A stretch of DNA of 64,000 nucleotides from G963663315 sp965231905 (GCA_965231905.1 CBDDOO010000002.1:1426001-1490000), one strand, 5' to 3'. Shown: positions 52,380 to 61,600, counted from the first letter of the stretch. Program-made: numbers and translations. Notes: a model not told the origin generated them from the letters alone.

Positions 52380-52915
52380 CCGCCTGTCTGAAAAACCGGA
52401 TAGTCGTGGTTGTGATCGGGTTGACGCTCGCCGCCTGCGGCGGCAACAAGAGGCCCGCTTCATCCGGCGGCTATTATGGAGGTGACGGTCCTCCTGAGCA
52501 GAGCGTTGATTTCGACAGGATTCCGAATGCCGTACCGAGACGTGAGCCTCGCAGCCGGTATGGCAACAATCCCTACCAGGTCTTCGGCAAACGTTACATC
52601 CCGATGAAATCAGCCAAAGGCTTCAAACAAAAGGGGATCGCTTCGTGGTACGGGAAAAAATTCCATGGGCGCCGGACATCCAGCGGTGAGATTTATGACA
52701 TGTTCAAAATGACGGCGGCGCACCCGACCTTACCGTTGCCGACCTACGTTCTTGTCACCAATCTCGATACGAAGAAGCGGATCATTGTCAAGGTCAATGA
52801 CAGGGGGCCTTTCCTGCATGGCCGAATCATTGATCTTTCGTATGCGGCCGCCCATAAACTGGGGATTGCCAGGAAGGGTACGGGAAGGGTTCGCATCAAG
52901 GCTATTACTCCTTGA
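52376..52915 (+). CDS. rlpA: RlpA-family lytic transglycosylase lipoprotein
   Basis: Outer-membrane lipoprotein acting on peptide-free glycan. Signal with lipobox LAAC at about 18-21, a Gly/Arg-rich spacer, then the double-psi beta-barrel: GIASWYGKKFHGRRTSSGEI, YDMFKMTAAHPTLPLP and VKVNDRGPF with the catalytic Asp, ending IDLSYAAAHKLG. 179 residues, with no C-terminal SPOR domain, so septal targeting through SPOR would be missing. Confidence 0.94.
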   Translation: MTACLKNRIVVVVIGLTLAACGGNKRPASSGGYYGGDGPPEQSVDFDRIPNAVPRREPRSRYGNNPYQVFGKRYIPMKSAKGFKQKGIASWYGKKFHGRRTSSGEIYDMFKMTAAHPTLPLPTYVLVTNLDTKKRIIVKVNDRGPFLHGRIIDLSYAAAHKLGIARKGTGRVRIKAITP

Positions 52916-52926
52916 AGATAACTTGA

Positions 52927-54126
52927 ATGGTTACTGCCGATTTCAATTTTTTGATGACGCGATTGCTGGCGGCGCCGGTATTGTTGTTCTGGCTGCTCTG
53001 TCCGGGTTTTTTGAATCCGGCCTACAGCGCCCTGATTGACATTCCCGAGTCCATAAAATCCCCGACCCCGGTTCCGCCGGTCGCTGCCAGGAGCTGGATT
53101 CTGGCAGACTTTGAAACAGGCTGGATACTGGGGAGCGAGAATGCGGATCTGAGAATAGAACCGGCCAGCCTGACCAAGCTGATGACCAGCTACCTGGTGT
53201 TTGAAACCCTCAAAGCCGGAAAGATCCGGTATGAAGACAGGGTGTACATCAGCAAGAAAGCCTGGAAAACAGAAGGCTCCAGAATGTTTGTCCAGGTGGA
53301 TACCCACGTCAGTGTTCTCGATCTGATTCAGGGGTTGATTGTCCAGTCCGGCAATGACGCGGCTGTGGCCCTGGCTGAGCATATTGCCGGAAGTGAAGAG
53401 GAATTCGCGGCAAGAATGAACAGGAAGGCTGCGGAACTGGGTATGACAAATACCCGTTTCACCAATAGCAACGGATTGCCGGACGACAACCACTATACTA
53501 CGGCCAGGGACATTACGTTATTGGCCATGTCCCTGATCCGGCGTTTCCCGGATCTGTATCACTACTATTCCCAAAGAGAGTTCACCTACAACGACATCAC
53601 CCAGCACAACAGAAATATCCTGCTGGACCGTGACCCGACCGTGGACGGACTCAAGACAGGGTATACCAAAAAGGCGGGGTACTGTCTGATCGGCACGGCG
53701 CTCCGGGATGATGTGCGTCTGATTGCCACCGTCACGGGCGCCAAAAACAGGATCGCGCGGGCCGATCAGGTCCAATCCCTGCTGCAATATGGATACAATT
53801 CCTATGATGGCGTGACTGTTTACAGCCCCGGAGAGCCGGTCAAGACACTGCCTTTATGGATGGGTCAACAAAGCCAGGCGGGGGTCGGGGTCATGCAGAA
53901 ATTTGCCGTACTGGCGCCGAGCGGGGAGGCTGCAAGATTATCGGTCACACTGGAACTCCCGGATAGCCTGGAAGCCCCGATCAAGCGCGCGACTGAAGTG
54001 GGTCAGATTCAGGCCCGGTTCGATGACCAGCCTGTGCGAGAATCTTCCCTGCATGTAACCGAGACCTACAGGGAAGGCGCCTTCCTGTCCCAGGTTCTGG
54101 ATTGGTTCAAGCGGTTGATCTTTTGA
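52927..54126 (+). CDS. dacA: D-alanyl-D-alanine carboxypeptidase (PBP5/6 type)
   Basis: Trims the terminal D-Ala from peptidoglycan stem peptides. Motifs: SLTK at 81-84 with the acylated Ser, SGN in IVQSGNDAAVALAEHI, and KTG in DGLKTGYTKKAGYC. The signal peptide ends near AYSA. The C-terminal beta domain is followed by the amphipathic anchor SQVLDWFKRLIF. 399 residues. It lies 11 bases after rlpA and closes the elongation gene run. Confidence 0.96.
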   Translation: MVTADFNFLMTRLLAAPVLLFWLLCPGFLNPAYSALIDIPESIKSPTPVPPVAARSWILADFETGWILGSENADLRIEPASLTKLMTSYLVFETLKAGKIRYEDRVYISKKAWKTEGSRMFVQVDTHVSVLDLIQGLIVQSGNDAAVALAEHIAGSEEEFAARMNRKAAELGMTNTRFTNSNGLPDDNHYTTARDITLLAMSLIRRFPDLYHYYSQREFTYNDITQHNRNILLDRDPTVDGLKTGYTKKAGYCLIGTALRDDVRLIATVTGAKNRIARADQVQSLLQYGYNSYDGVTVYSPGEPVKTLPLWMGQQSQAGVGVMQKFAVLAPSGEAARLSVTLELPDSLEAPIKRATEVGQIQARFDDQPVRESSLHVTETYREGAFLSQVLDWFKRLIF

Positions 54127-54205
54127 GAATCCGGGAACAGATTGTGTTTTCCCGCGTATTCGCATAAATTCAATGCGGAACTGATCACTCTTTACAGGAA
54201 TTGAT

Positions 54206-55729
54206 ATGAAACACGAATCCATCAAGATCCGGAACCTGCATCACTACGTCGGCGGGAAGCGGATTGAAGGCAACAGCGGCCGCTTCGGGGATGTTTACGA
54301 TCCGGCGTTGGGGGTAGTGACCAGGCAGGTACCGTTAGCCAGCCGGAGCGAGACGGAGAATGCGATAACAGTGGCCCGGCAGGCGTTCCCGGAATGGTCA
54401 GCGACCCCCGCGGGACAACGCGCCCGGGTTCTGTTTGCTTTCCGTGACCGGATCAAATCGCACATGGATGAACTGGCGGAACTGGTTTCCTGTGAACACG
54501 GGAAAACCCTGGATGACGCCAAAGGGTCCATTACGCGGGGGCTTGAGGTCGTTGAGTTTGCCTGTGGTATCTCACAGATGTTGAAAGGGGAGTATTCATC
54601 GAATGTCGCCAGCGGGGTGGATTCGTGGAGCATGCGTCAACCACTTGGAGTGTGCGCTGGTATCACTCCGTTCAACTTTCCCGCGATGGTGCCGATGTGG
54701 ATGTTTCCGCTGGCAATCGCGTGCGGCAATACATTTGTCCTGAAACCCTCGGAACGGGACCCCTCATGTCCGCTCCGGCTGGCGGAACTGATGCGCGAGG
54801 CCGGACTGCCGGATGGTGTACTCAATGTGGTCAACGGCGACAAGGAAGCAGTGGACACATTACTGAATGACGATCGTATCCAGGCGGTCAGCTTTGTCGG
54901 CTCCACCGCGGTCGGAGAATACATCTACCAGACCGGGACCTCCCGCAACAAACGGGTGCAGGCCCTGTGCGGCGCCAAGAACCACATGGTGGTGATGCCT
55001 GACGCAGACATGGATCAGGTGACTGACGCGGTAGTGGGGGCGGCATACGGTTCCGCCGGGGAACGTTGCATGGCGGTATCCGTAGTGGTTTCAGTCGGAG
55101 ACGAGCCGGCGGACACGTTGATCAGCAAACTGGTTCCGAGGCTGGATAACCTGAAGGTCGGCCCGTATACCGACCCGTCCACGGAGATGGGTCCGGTGAT
55201 CAATCCGTCTGCAAAGGCGAGAATCGAAGGGTATATCGACCAGGGACTTCGGGAGGGCGCGACTCTGGTCAGGGACGGCCGGAATGAAGTCGTCGAAGGT
55301 TCAGAGAACGGTTGCTTCGTCGGGGCGACTGTCTTCGACCATGTCGGAACCGGGATGAGTATCTATACCGATGAGATTTTCGGTCCGGTACTGAGTATTG
55401 TCCGCGCGCAAAGCTATGAAGAAGCGGTGCAGATGATCAACGATCATGAATATGGCAATGGCGTTGCCATTTTTACCCGTGACGGGGATACTGCCCGGGA
55501 TTTTGGCGAACGTATACAAATCGGCATGGTCGGGGTGAACGTGCCGATCCCCGTTCCGATGGCGTTCCACAGTTTCGGCGGCTGGAAACGCTCGCTTTTC
55601 GGCGATCATTCGATACACGGGCCGGAAGGAGTCCGTTTTTATACCCGGTTGAAAACGATAACTTCCCGCTGGCCGTCCGGCATCCGGCAGGGAGCGGTTT
55701 TCAATTTCAGGGCGGGCGGCGAACACTGA
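54206..55729 (+). CDS. mmsA: CoA-acylating methylmalonate-semialdehyde dehydrogenase
   Basis: Oxidises methylmalonate semialdehyde to propionyl-CoA, or malonate semialdehyde to acetyl-CoA, in valine, beta-alanine and inositol breakdown. Aldehyde dehydrogenase fold: QPLGVCAGITPFNFPAMVPM, FVGSTAVGEYIYQTG and the catalytic Cys in GSAGERCMAVSVVV. The C-terminal SFGGWKRSLFGDHSIHGPEG and YTRLKTITSRWP are specific to this subfamily. 507 residues. It stands alone, 79 bases after dacA, with no other valine genes near. Confidence 0.95.
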   Translation: MKHESIKIRNLHHYVGGKRIEGNSGRFGDVYDPALGVVTRQVPLASRSETENAITVARQAFPEWSATPAGQRARVLFAFRDRIKSHMDELAELVSCEHGKTLDDAKGSITRGLEVVEFACGISQMLKGEYSSNVASGVDSWSMRQPLGVCAGITPFNFPAMVPMWMFPLAIACGNTFVLKPSERDPSCPLRLAELMREAGLPDGVLNVVNGDKEAVDTLLNDDRIQAVSFVGSTAVGEYIYQTGTSRNKRVQALCGAKNHMVVMPDADMDQVTDAVVGAAYGSAGERCMAVSVVVSVGDEPADTLISKLVPRLDNLKVGPYTDPSTEMGPVINPSAKARIEGYIDQGLREGATLVRDGRNEVVEGSENGCFVGATVFDHVGTGMSIYTDEIFGPVLSIVRAQSYEEAVQMINDHEYGNGVAIFTRDGDTARDFGERIQIGMVGVNVPIPVPMAFHSFGGWKRSLFGDHSIHGPEGVRFYTRLKTITSRWPSGIRQGAVFNFRAGGEH

Positions 55730-55843
55730 GCAATCTACGGCGCAGGGGCCGGTTCCCGCGCCGAACCGGGACCGGCATCGGCTGCATCCGGAAAATAACA
55801 CGGGCAACCACCGGGGGCCGCCCCGCGCATGGAAGCCGTCAGG

Positions 55844-56521
55844 TTATCCTGAGGATAACTGACCGTCTCGAAGCCGCGCCGCTTTCCCGATCAGGAAATT
55901 GATGACCTTGATCAGTTTCGCATGACTTCCCGCCAGGGAAACAGATGTTCTGTAACGTCCATCCACAATAATTGCAGGTACGCCGCTGATGCCATATCTG
56001 CGGGACATTACACTGGAGAAATTCAATTTGTTCTGTACCGCGAATGAAGTGAAGGTGTCCGGGATTTTCGAGCCGTCAACCCCGTTGTCAGTCGCCCAGG
56101 CGGCCAGTTGTTCGGCAGTACGGATGTCCAGTCGCTGCTCGTGGATCGCGGAAAAATACTTGCCGTGCAGGTCGTCGAGCAACCCCAGCGCCTCGAATGT
56201 GTAATAAACCCTTGCATCGAACTCCCAGCGGTCAGTCAGTAATGCCGGTATCGCTACATATTCCGCGCCATCGGGTATGTTTTTCTGCCATTCAACAAGA
56301 AAAGGCTCCAGTTGGAAACAGTGCGGGCAGTGATACCAGAACAACTCCGCCACTTCGATCCGGTCTCCGGTCTGAACGGGCTGGACTTCGTCCAGCAACT
56401 GGTAATGCTCGCCTTCGACAAACGGTTCTTCCTGGGCGATGCCCGGAGACAGTGACAAGCTGAGCAAGACAGCGATTATGATTGCGAAAATATTACGGTT
56501 CCTGGAATTGGTTTTGTTCAT
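55844..56521 (-). CDS. dsbA: Thiol:disulfide interchange protein DsbA
   Basis: Periplasmic thioredoxin-fold oxidase that introduces disulfides. Signal peptide with AIIIAVLLSLSLSPGIAQ, redox motif CPHC at 65-68 inside ELFWYHCPHCFQLEPFL, and the cis-proline loop in GISGVPAIIVDGRY. 225 residues. CPHC is the E. coli DsbA active-site sequence. Its last codons form part of a short hairpin (55843-55859). It is convergent with mmsA. Confidence 0.95.
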   Translation of the reverse strand: MNKTNSRNRNIFAIIIAVLLSLSLSPGIAQEEPFVEGEHYQLLDEVQPVQTGDRIEVAELFWYHCPHCFQLEPFLVEWQKNIPDGAEYVAIPALLTDRWEFDARVYYTFEALGLLDDLHGKYFSAIHEQRLDIRTAEQLAAWATDNGVDGSKIPDTFTSFAVQNKLNFSSVMSRRYGISGVPAIIVDGRYRTSVSLAGSHAKLIKVINFLIGKAARLRDGQLSSG

Positions 56522-56545
56522 GTCCGGTATTTTGTCAGTGTCTGG

Positions 56546-57916
56546 TCAAGCCTGAACCAGTGTGTTATGCAAATGTTCCCTGATTGAATCAGGAACCCCG
56601 TCGAAACTCCCGTTACTCATGCAGATGATAACGATTTTACGGTCCGGGCACAAATTTATCGCTGCGAGTAACTCGTCTTTCGTGTTGAAACTTTTCAGGT
56701 CTGTCCGGGTTTCCAGCGACTCCGGCCGCCATTTCAGCTTCGTTGTCTGATATAACCATGTTTCATCCGACCGATTCAGGGAACTCCCCAGCTTGTCCCC
56801 ATGCTGTCCGCTTTTCATCGTGTTTGAACGAAGCTCCAGGACGGTAATAATACGATGTTCCGAGTGTTTTGAGCGGATCGCTTCGAGTGTCCGCTCTATT
56901 GCGGTCGGATGATGGGCGAAATCCTCGTACAAGTATATCCGGTTATTATTGAACAGAAGCTGAAGACGCCGGTCGGCGGCGATGAAATCTTCCAGCGCAA
57001 CCAGGGATTTTGCCGTGTCGACTCCGGATAACTCGCAGGCGGCGATCGCGGCCAGCGCGTTTTGCATGTTATGGGAGCCAATCAGATTCCAGTTGACCTG
57101 ACCACAGAGCGCTCCATGATGAAAAACCTCGAAACCGGAGCAATCCGGTTGCAGTGGTCTGGCGAACCATTGGCTGTCGGCATGCTGGATCGAGAACCGC
57201 GCCAGATTGCTCCAGCATCCCATACGCAATACCTCGTCCAGGTTCCGGTCATCGCCGTTTACGACAATGAAGCCGCGCGATGGAATGGTTCTGATCAGGT
57301 GATGGAACTGTTTTTTGATCGGGTCGAGATGATCGAAAATATCACCATGATCAAATTCGAGATTGTTCAAAACCGCGATAGTCGGGCGGTAATGCACGAA
57401 TTTCGATCGTTTGTCGAAAAATGCCGTATCGTATTCATCTGCTTCTATGACAAACCAGCTACTTTCCCCGACCATCGCGGAACAGGGGAAGTTGCCCGGT
57501 TTTCCACCGATCAGGAAGCCCGGAGACCGGCCGGATGAATGCAGTATCCAGGCAATCATGGACGATGTGGTGGATTTCCCGTGAGTGCCGGCTACCGCGA
57601 TCACCTCTTTTTCGAGGAGTATATGGTCGTGCAGCCACTGCGGCCCGGACTGGTAATGCGCTTTCTGATCAAGAGCCGCTTCGACCAGGGGATTGCCGCG
57701 GGACAGGGCATTGCCGATAATGATCCGGTCATACCGCCGGTTCAGGTGAGCCGGGTCGTATCCTTCGGCTATGCGGATTCCGCTGGTCTCAAGCAGCGTG
57801 GACATGGGGGGGTAGACCTGTTCGTCACAGCCCTGTACGTCATGGCCGACCGAGCGGGCCAGTTGGGCCACTCCGGCCATGAAAGTACCGCATATCCCTG
57901 CGATGAACAGCTTCAA
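56546..57916 (-). CDS. mpl: UDP-MurNAc:L-Ala-gamma-D-Glu-meso-DAP ligase (murein tripeptide recycling)
   Basis: Mur-ligase-type enzyme that rejoins recycled tripeptide to UDP-MurNAc. I start at TTG 57916 (KLFIAGICGTFMAGVAQLAR): GGAGG lies nine bases upstream, the TTGA overlaps the stop of the preceding gene, and codons further upstream do not match the family. This gives 456 residues, the usual size. ATP loop VIAVAGTHGKSTTSSMIAWI, then ADEYDTAFFDKRSKFVHYRP and EDFAHHPTAIERTLEAIR are Mpl features. Mpl implies the cell recycles its wall. Confidence 0.93.
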   Translation of the reverse strand: MKLFIAGICGTFMAGVAQLARSVGHDVQGCDEQVYPPMSTLLETSGIRIAEGYDPAHLNRRYDRIIIGNALSRGNPLVEAALDQKAHYQSGPQWLHDHILLEKEVIAVAGTHGKSTTSSMIAWILHSSGRSPGFLIGGKPGNFPCSAMVGESSWFVIEADEYDTAFFDKRSKFVHYRPTIAVLNNLEFDHGDIFDHLDPIKKQFHHLIRTIPSRGFIVVNGDDRNLDEVLRMGCWSNLARFSIQHADSQWFARPLQPDCSGFEVFHHGALCGQVNWNLIGSHNMQNALAAIAACELSGVDTAKSLVALEDFIAADRRLQLLFNNNRIYLYEDFAHHPTAIERTLEAIRSKHSEHRIITVLELRSNTMKSGQHGDKLGSSLNRSDETWLYQTTKLKWRPESLETRTDLKSFNTKDELLAAINLCPDRKIVIICMSNGSFDGVPDSIREHLHNTLVQA

Positions 57917-58449
57917 ATAATCTGCCCTCCGAACATTTGCAGCATGGCAATGGCGGATATGACTTCCATAGCAAACGCGATCAGAAATGCCAGCAGCAGG
58001 CGGACTTCCAGTGTTTCCCGCAATATGAATATGATAACCGCGAAACTCCAGACATTCATGGCTACCAGAATCAGACTGGCGATGCCGGATACGGGTGATT
58101 CTGTTATCATCAGTATCGGAGCCGCAGCCAGCATCAGGAGCGCCGAGCAACCAAACACTCCCGTGGCGGACTGTAGCCACCGTTCGCGCCTGGAAAACAG
58201 CGCCAGCAATATTTTCAGGCCGACAGCGAGCAAGCCGAGTTGGGTCAGGCTGATCAGGATCGGGGCCGCGCCTTCACTGAGCGGACTAATCCGGATTACC
58301 GACAACACAAATGCGGCGATAACGGCGAAAAACAGAAGCCGCCCGGAGGCCGGCAAATCCTGGGGTCGGGCCCGGAACAGGCAGATGTGTATCAGTGTCT
58401 GGATTGTCTGGATCATGGCGTTTAACGAATAACCAACTGAGCGAATCAT
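57913..58449 (-). CDS. Small polytopic membrane protein of unknown function
   Basis: 178 residues with about five hydrophobic helices (for example LLFFAVIAAFVLSVI, LISLTQLGLLAVGLKILLAL, LILVAMNVWSFAVIIFIL, LLLAFLIAFAMEVISAIAML). I do not recognise the family; the shape is loosely like Yip1-type proteins. ATG 58449 or ATG 58416 could be the start. Its TGA overlaps the TTG start of mpl (TTGA), so translation of mpl appears coupled to it. It is divergent from rnd with only 12 bases between the two starts, so the promoters must lie inside one or both genes. Confidence 0.75.
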   Translation of the reverse strand: MIRSVGYSLNAMIQTIQTLIHICLFRARPQDLPASGRLLFFAVIAAFVLSVIRISPLSEGAAPILISLTQLGLLAVGLKILLALFSRRERWLQSATGVFGCSALLMLAAAPILMITESPVSGIASLILVAMNVWSFAVIIFILRETLEVRLLLAFLIAFAMEVISAIAMLQMFGGQII

Positions 58450-58461
58450 ATCATTACTCTT

Positions 58462-59583
58462 ATGCTGAAAATTAAACCGATCGACACATTCAGGGAATTG
58501 AACGCCAGGGTGGAACGGACGCTGGCGAGCCGGTGGCTCGGAATCGACACCGAATTTCTCCGGGACAGGACCTACTATCCGCTGCTGTGTCTGATCCAGT
58601 GTCGAACCGAAACGGATGAATTCTGCGTGGACGCGCTGGCGATTGATGACCTGTCGCCTTTACAGCGGCTGTTCGGCAACCCGGATATCGTCAAGATCCT
58701 GCATTCGGGCAGGCAGGACATCGAAGCTCTCGATCAAAGATTGAATGACCCCCTGGTTCATGTTTTCGACACCCAGATTGCCGCCTCGTTTTGTGGTCTC
58801 GACGAGCAGGCCAGCTACGCTTCCCTGGTTGAATCAATCTGTCAGGTCACCCTGGCGAAATCTCATACCCGAACCGACTGGTCCAGGCGGCCGCTGTCAA
58901 AAGAGCAATTGCAATACGCGATGGATGACGTCCGCTATCTGCGCCCGGTGCAGATGTTTCTGCAGGACCGGCTGGCCGCGTCCGGCAAACTGCAATGGCA
59001 TCGCTCCGAATGCCTGCGGGCGCTGGGCAATCGGGATTTCGTCATACGTCCCGAAGATGGATGGAAAAGACTGCGGCAGGGCGCAAAATTACCGCGCAGG
59101 ATTCAACACGACGCCAGGGCGCTGGCGGTATGGAGAGAAAACCAGGCCCAGATCAGGAACCTTCCCCGTGAATGGGTTCTGTCGACTCAGTCATTGCTGG
59201 ATATCTGTTCCCGGAGGCCGCGCGACCGCAATGCGCTGGCGAGGATTGATTCCGTCAGTAAAAAGACGGTCGCGCGATTCGGTGACGGGATTTTGCGAGC
59301 GCTGCAAAGCGATTCCGGCCATGATCGGGACCACCCGGTCTGGAAGAAGCACAGTCCACTGGAGCGTGAGCTGCGCCGTCGGGTAAAGGAAATCACGGCA
59401 AAACTCCGAAAGGCGGCGCAGGCCGAGAACATGAGTCCGGCGCTGCTGGCAAACCGGAGTGACATTGAGGCGCTGGTGACCGGAGATACTGATATTTTAT
59501 TGCTCAAGGGATGGCGTTATGACCTGATCGGACGTGAATTGCAGGCAGAGCTGGCTGATTCCATGCAGAAGACCTGTCCGTAG
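58462..59583 (+). CDS. rnd: Ribonuclease D
   Basis: 3'-5' exoribonuclease for tRNA and small RNA 3' end trimming. DEDD residues: D29 and E31 in GIDTEFLRDRTYYPLLCLIQ, Asp in LHSGRQDIEALDQRL, and the last in QYAMDDVRYLRPV. A HRDC domain (ARALAVWRENQAQIRNLPRE) follows. 373 residues. Its TAG stop (59581-59583) is the first three bases after G in a copy of the 28-bp repeat, so the repeat ends the frame after KTCP. Confidence 0.95.
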   Translation: MLKIKPIDTFRELNARVERTLASRWLGIDTEFLRDRTYYPLLCLIQCRTETDEFCVDALAIDDLSPLQRLFGNPDIVKILHSGRQDIEALDQRLNDPLVHVFDTQIAASFCGLDEQASYASLVESICQVTLAKSHTRTDWSRRPLSKEQLQYAMDDVRYLRPVQMFLQDRLAASGKLQWHRSECLRALGNRDFVIRPEDGWKRLRQGAKLPRRIQHDARALAVWRENQAQIRNLPREWVLSTQSLLDICSRRPRDRNALARIDSVSKKTVARFGDGILRALQSDSGHDRDHPVWKKHSPLERELRRRVKEITAKLRKAAQAENMSPALLANRSDIEALVTGDTDILLLKGWRYDLIGRELQAELADSMQKTCP

Positions 59584-59607
59584 GGGCGGGTCTCCGTGCC
59601 CGCCCGC
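59580..59607 (+). repeat. 28-bp dispersed hairpin repeat, copy 3
   Basis: Identical to 43-70. The stem is GGGCGGG (59584-59590) with CCCGCCC (59599-59605). It lies between the convergent 3' ends of rnd and mltA and supplies the rnd stop codon. It could act as a bidirectional 3' end hairpin. Confidence 0.9.
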
Positions 59608-59613
59608 AAAACG

Positions 59614-60753
59614 TTACCCTGATTTTGGCAACAGGACAATCAGGCTGCCTCGTTCCTTCATGATTCCCGCGGCGCGTTCTGCGGTTTCTCCATGCCCCCA
59701 GAACACATCCGCGCGTAATGGGCCGCGAATAGCGCCTCCTGTGTCCTGGGCAATCAGGAGTTGTTGGAACAAACGGCCCGGTTCTCCCGGATAACGGGTT
59801 TTCAACCAGACCGGCGTGCCCAGTTCCACCACTTCCGGGTCAATCGCGATACTTCGTTCAGGAGTCAACGGGATATTCAGTGAGCCTGTGGGGCCGTTTT
59901 CGGTATCGGATCTCAAGACGAAGAAAACATAGCTCGGGTTTTCGTTGAGCAGGTCTTCGGCCTGGCCCGGGTTGTCATCAAGCCACCGCCGAATCGTGAA
60001 CAGTGAAATTTCATCCCTGTCCAGTTCCCCCCGTTCCAGCAAAACCCGGCCAATGGGGATGTATGGATGACCATTCTGGTTACTGTAACCAACCCCGACC
60101 CGTGTGCCATCCACCAGTTCCACTCTGCCCGAACCCTGTATATGCAGGAAAAACACCGCGTCCCGGTCGTCCAGCCAGAGCAATTCATGACCAGCCAGCA
60201 AATCGCGGTTGGACTCGATTTGCCGGCGTGAGTAGAAGGGGGTGATTTTTTTCCCGACTTTCAACCCCCTCACTCTTTTATTTTTCAGGGAAGGGTAAAG
60301 ACTGCCCAAATCCACGGTCAGGAGTGAGTCCGGCTCCCGGTAGAGCGGATACCGGAATCGCGGGTCGGGGGTTTTGCTGCCGAACAACAAAGGCTCGTAA
60401 TAACCCGTGATCAATCCCTCGGTCTTGCCTTTTTCACCATACAGGCGATGGGGGGAAAACCAGGTTTCGAAAAACACCCGGACGCTGTCGTCATTGACTT
60501 CGTCGGGTTGCATCTGGTCCATGGCCGCGCAGATTTCCCGCCAGTCCGGCTTATCCGCCATGGCGATACAGTTATTTTGAAGCGCCGGCCAGACCTCTGC
60601 ATGGCGGTCATCTTTCCAGCCGTCAATCCCGGTCCATTCGATTTCTTCTCCGATTCCCGCTGGATCAGGTCTGATCACTGTACAGGACGTGATCGACAAG
60701 GCCGCGATGAGCAGGATGATTGCAGTGGTGGGGGATTGAACGGATCGGCTCAC
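59614..60753 (-). CDS. mltA: Membrane-bound lytic murein transglycosylase A
   Basis: Outer-membrane lipoprotein that cleaves glycan strands. Lipobox ITSC near residue 24 after AIILLIAALS. The MltA domain shows GLITGYYEPLLFGSKTPDPR, VRGLKVGKKITPFYSRRQIE and LLWLDDRDAVFFLHIQGSGR. The 3D domain has the catalytic Asp in LIAQDTGGAIRGPLRADVFW. 379 residues. Convergent with rnd, divergent from rpsU. Confidence 0.94.
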   Translation of the reverse strand: MSRSVQSPTTAIILLIAALSITSCTVIRPDPAGIGEEIEWTGIDGWKDDRHAEVWPALQNNCIAMADKPDWREICAAMDQMQPDEVNDDSVRVFFETWFSPHRLYGEKGKTEGLITGYYEPLLFGSKTPDPRFRYPLYREPDSLLTVDLGSLYPSLKNKRVRGLKVGKKITPFYSRRQIESNRDLLAGHELLWLDDRDAVFFLHIQGSGRVELVDGTRVGVGYSNQNGHPYIPIGRVLLERGELDRDEISLFTIRRWLDDNPGQAEDLLNENPSYVFFVLRSDTENGPTGSLNIPLTPERSIAIDPEVVELGTPVWLKTRYPGEPGRLFQQLLIAQDTGGAIRGPLRADVFWGHGETAERAAGIMKERGSLIVLLPKSG

Positions 60754-60842
60754 AAAAATTACCGGATTGGACGATACTAAAAGTGCTATTGCAAAGAAAA
60801 ACCAGTATAATAACTGCCCTTCAAATCAATCAGGAATTATAC

Positions 60843-61058
60843 ATGCCATTTGTCCAGGTTCGCCAGAATGAACCGTTTGATGTTATTTTGAGACGTTTCC
60901 GCCGCGCCTGCGAACGCGCGGGGGTTTTTACTGAATCCCGGCGGCGCCAGTGTTACGAAAAACCCACCACGATCCGCAAGCGGGATAATGATGCGGCAGT
61001 GCGGCGGGAAATGAAACGGGTGTCCCGGCAAAGAGCGCGGCACAGGCGGCTGTACTAG
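60843..61058 (+). CDS. rpsU: 30S ribosomal protein S21
   Basis: 71 residues, strongly basic: PFVQVRQNEPFDVILRRFRR, ACERAGVFTESRRRQCYEKP and the Arg-rich end. ATG 60843 is the family start. A -10-like TATAAT at 60806-60811 lies upstream, without a good -35 box. Confidence 0.97.
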   Translation: MPFVQVRQNEPFDVILRRFRRACERAGVFTESRRRQCYEKPTTIRKRDNDAAVRREMKRVSRQRARHRRLY

Positions 61059-61084
61059 GTCGGGTTTTTGACCGGGTTGTCGGT

Positions 61085-61528
61085 ATGAATCTCAAGGACA
61101 ACATTCTCGCTGACATGAAGTCGGCAATGCGCGCGAAAGAGACCGCAAGGCTTGAAACAATCCGCATGCTGCGGGCAGCCATACAGAGAAAGGAAGTCGA
61201 TGACCGTGTTGAACTCGACGATCAGGGGGTGTTGCGGGTCATCCGCAAAATGGTCAAACAATCTGCCGATGCCGCGCGGCAATTCGCGGACGGTAACCGA
61301 CAAGACCTGGTGGACAAGGAAAACGAAATGATTTCCATTCTTCAGCAATACCAGCCTGAGCCCCTGTCCGGGCAGGCCGTTGAAGAGATCATCGAACAGG
61401 CCCTGCAAGAGTCCGGCGCCGCCAGTATCCGGGACATGGGCAAGGTGATGGGGCTGGTTCAATCCAGAGTCCAGGGACGAGCGGACATGAGCGCAGTCAG
61501 CGCCAGAATCCGCTCCCTGCTGTCCTGA
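61085..61528 (+). CDS. yqeY: GatB/YqeY domain-containing protein
   Basis: 147 residues: MNLKDNILADMKSAMRAKET, then RLETIRMLRAAIQRKEVDDR, FADGNRQDLVDKENEMISIL and the YQPEPLSGQAVEEII block identify YqeY, a helical protein similar to the GatB tail and of uncertain role, perhaps tRNA binding. It lies 26 bases after rpsU. dnaG and rpoD, which usually follow in this locus, are absent. Confidence 0.93.
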   Translation: MNLKDNILADMKSAMRAKETARLETIRMLRAAIQRKEVDDRVELDDQGVLRVIRKMVKQSADAARQFADGNRQDLVDKENEMISILQQYQPEPLSGQAVEEIIEQALQESGAASIRDMGKVMGLVQSRVQGRADMSAVSARIRSLLS

Positions 61529-61535
61529 AGCCGGG

Positions 61536-61600
61536 CGCCCCTGCCAGCGTAGGGGCGTAGGGTCAGAGCCTGCCCCCGGCCCCGGTCAAGTGGGGGCAGG
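61536..61600. terminator. Two hairpins between convergent yqeY and gpmI
   Basis: CGCCCCT (61536-61542) pairs with AGGGGCG (61551-61557), and CCTGCCCCC (61569-61577) with GGGGGCAGG (61592-61600), both perfect. The second overlaps the last codons of gpmI. GTAGGGGCG at 61549-61557 matches the start of the 28-bp repeat. No T tract follows, so intrinsic termination is only possible, not certain. Confidence 0.5.

Noticed and set aside
55843..55859. GTTATCC-TGA-GGATAAC hairpin as a terminator for dsbA or mmsA
   Set aside because: Perfect but only seven base pairs, AT-rich, without a T tract, and it overlaps the last dsbA codons. Not strong enough to call.
57062..58432. Long open frames on the plus strand opposite mpl and the membrane protein
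   Set aside because: They overlap two better supported minus-strand genes and lack family similarity.
60783..60811. Full sigma-70 promoter for rpsU
   Set aside because: TATAAT at 60806-60811 is good, but no -35 box fits at 16-18 bases, so only the -10 box is mentioned under rpsU.
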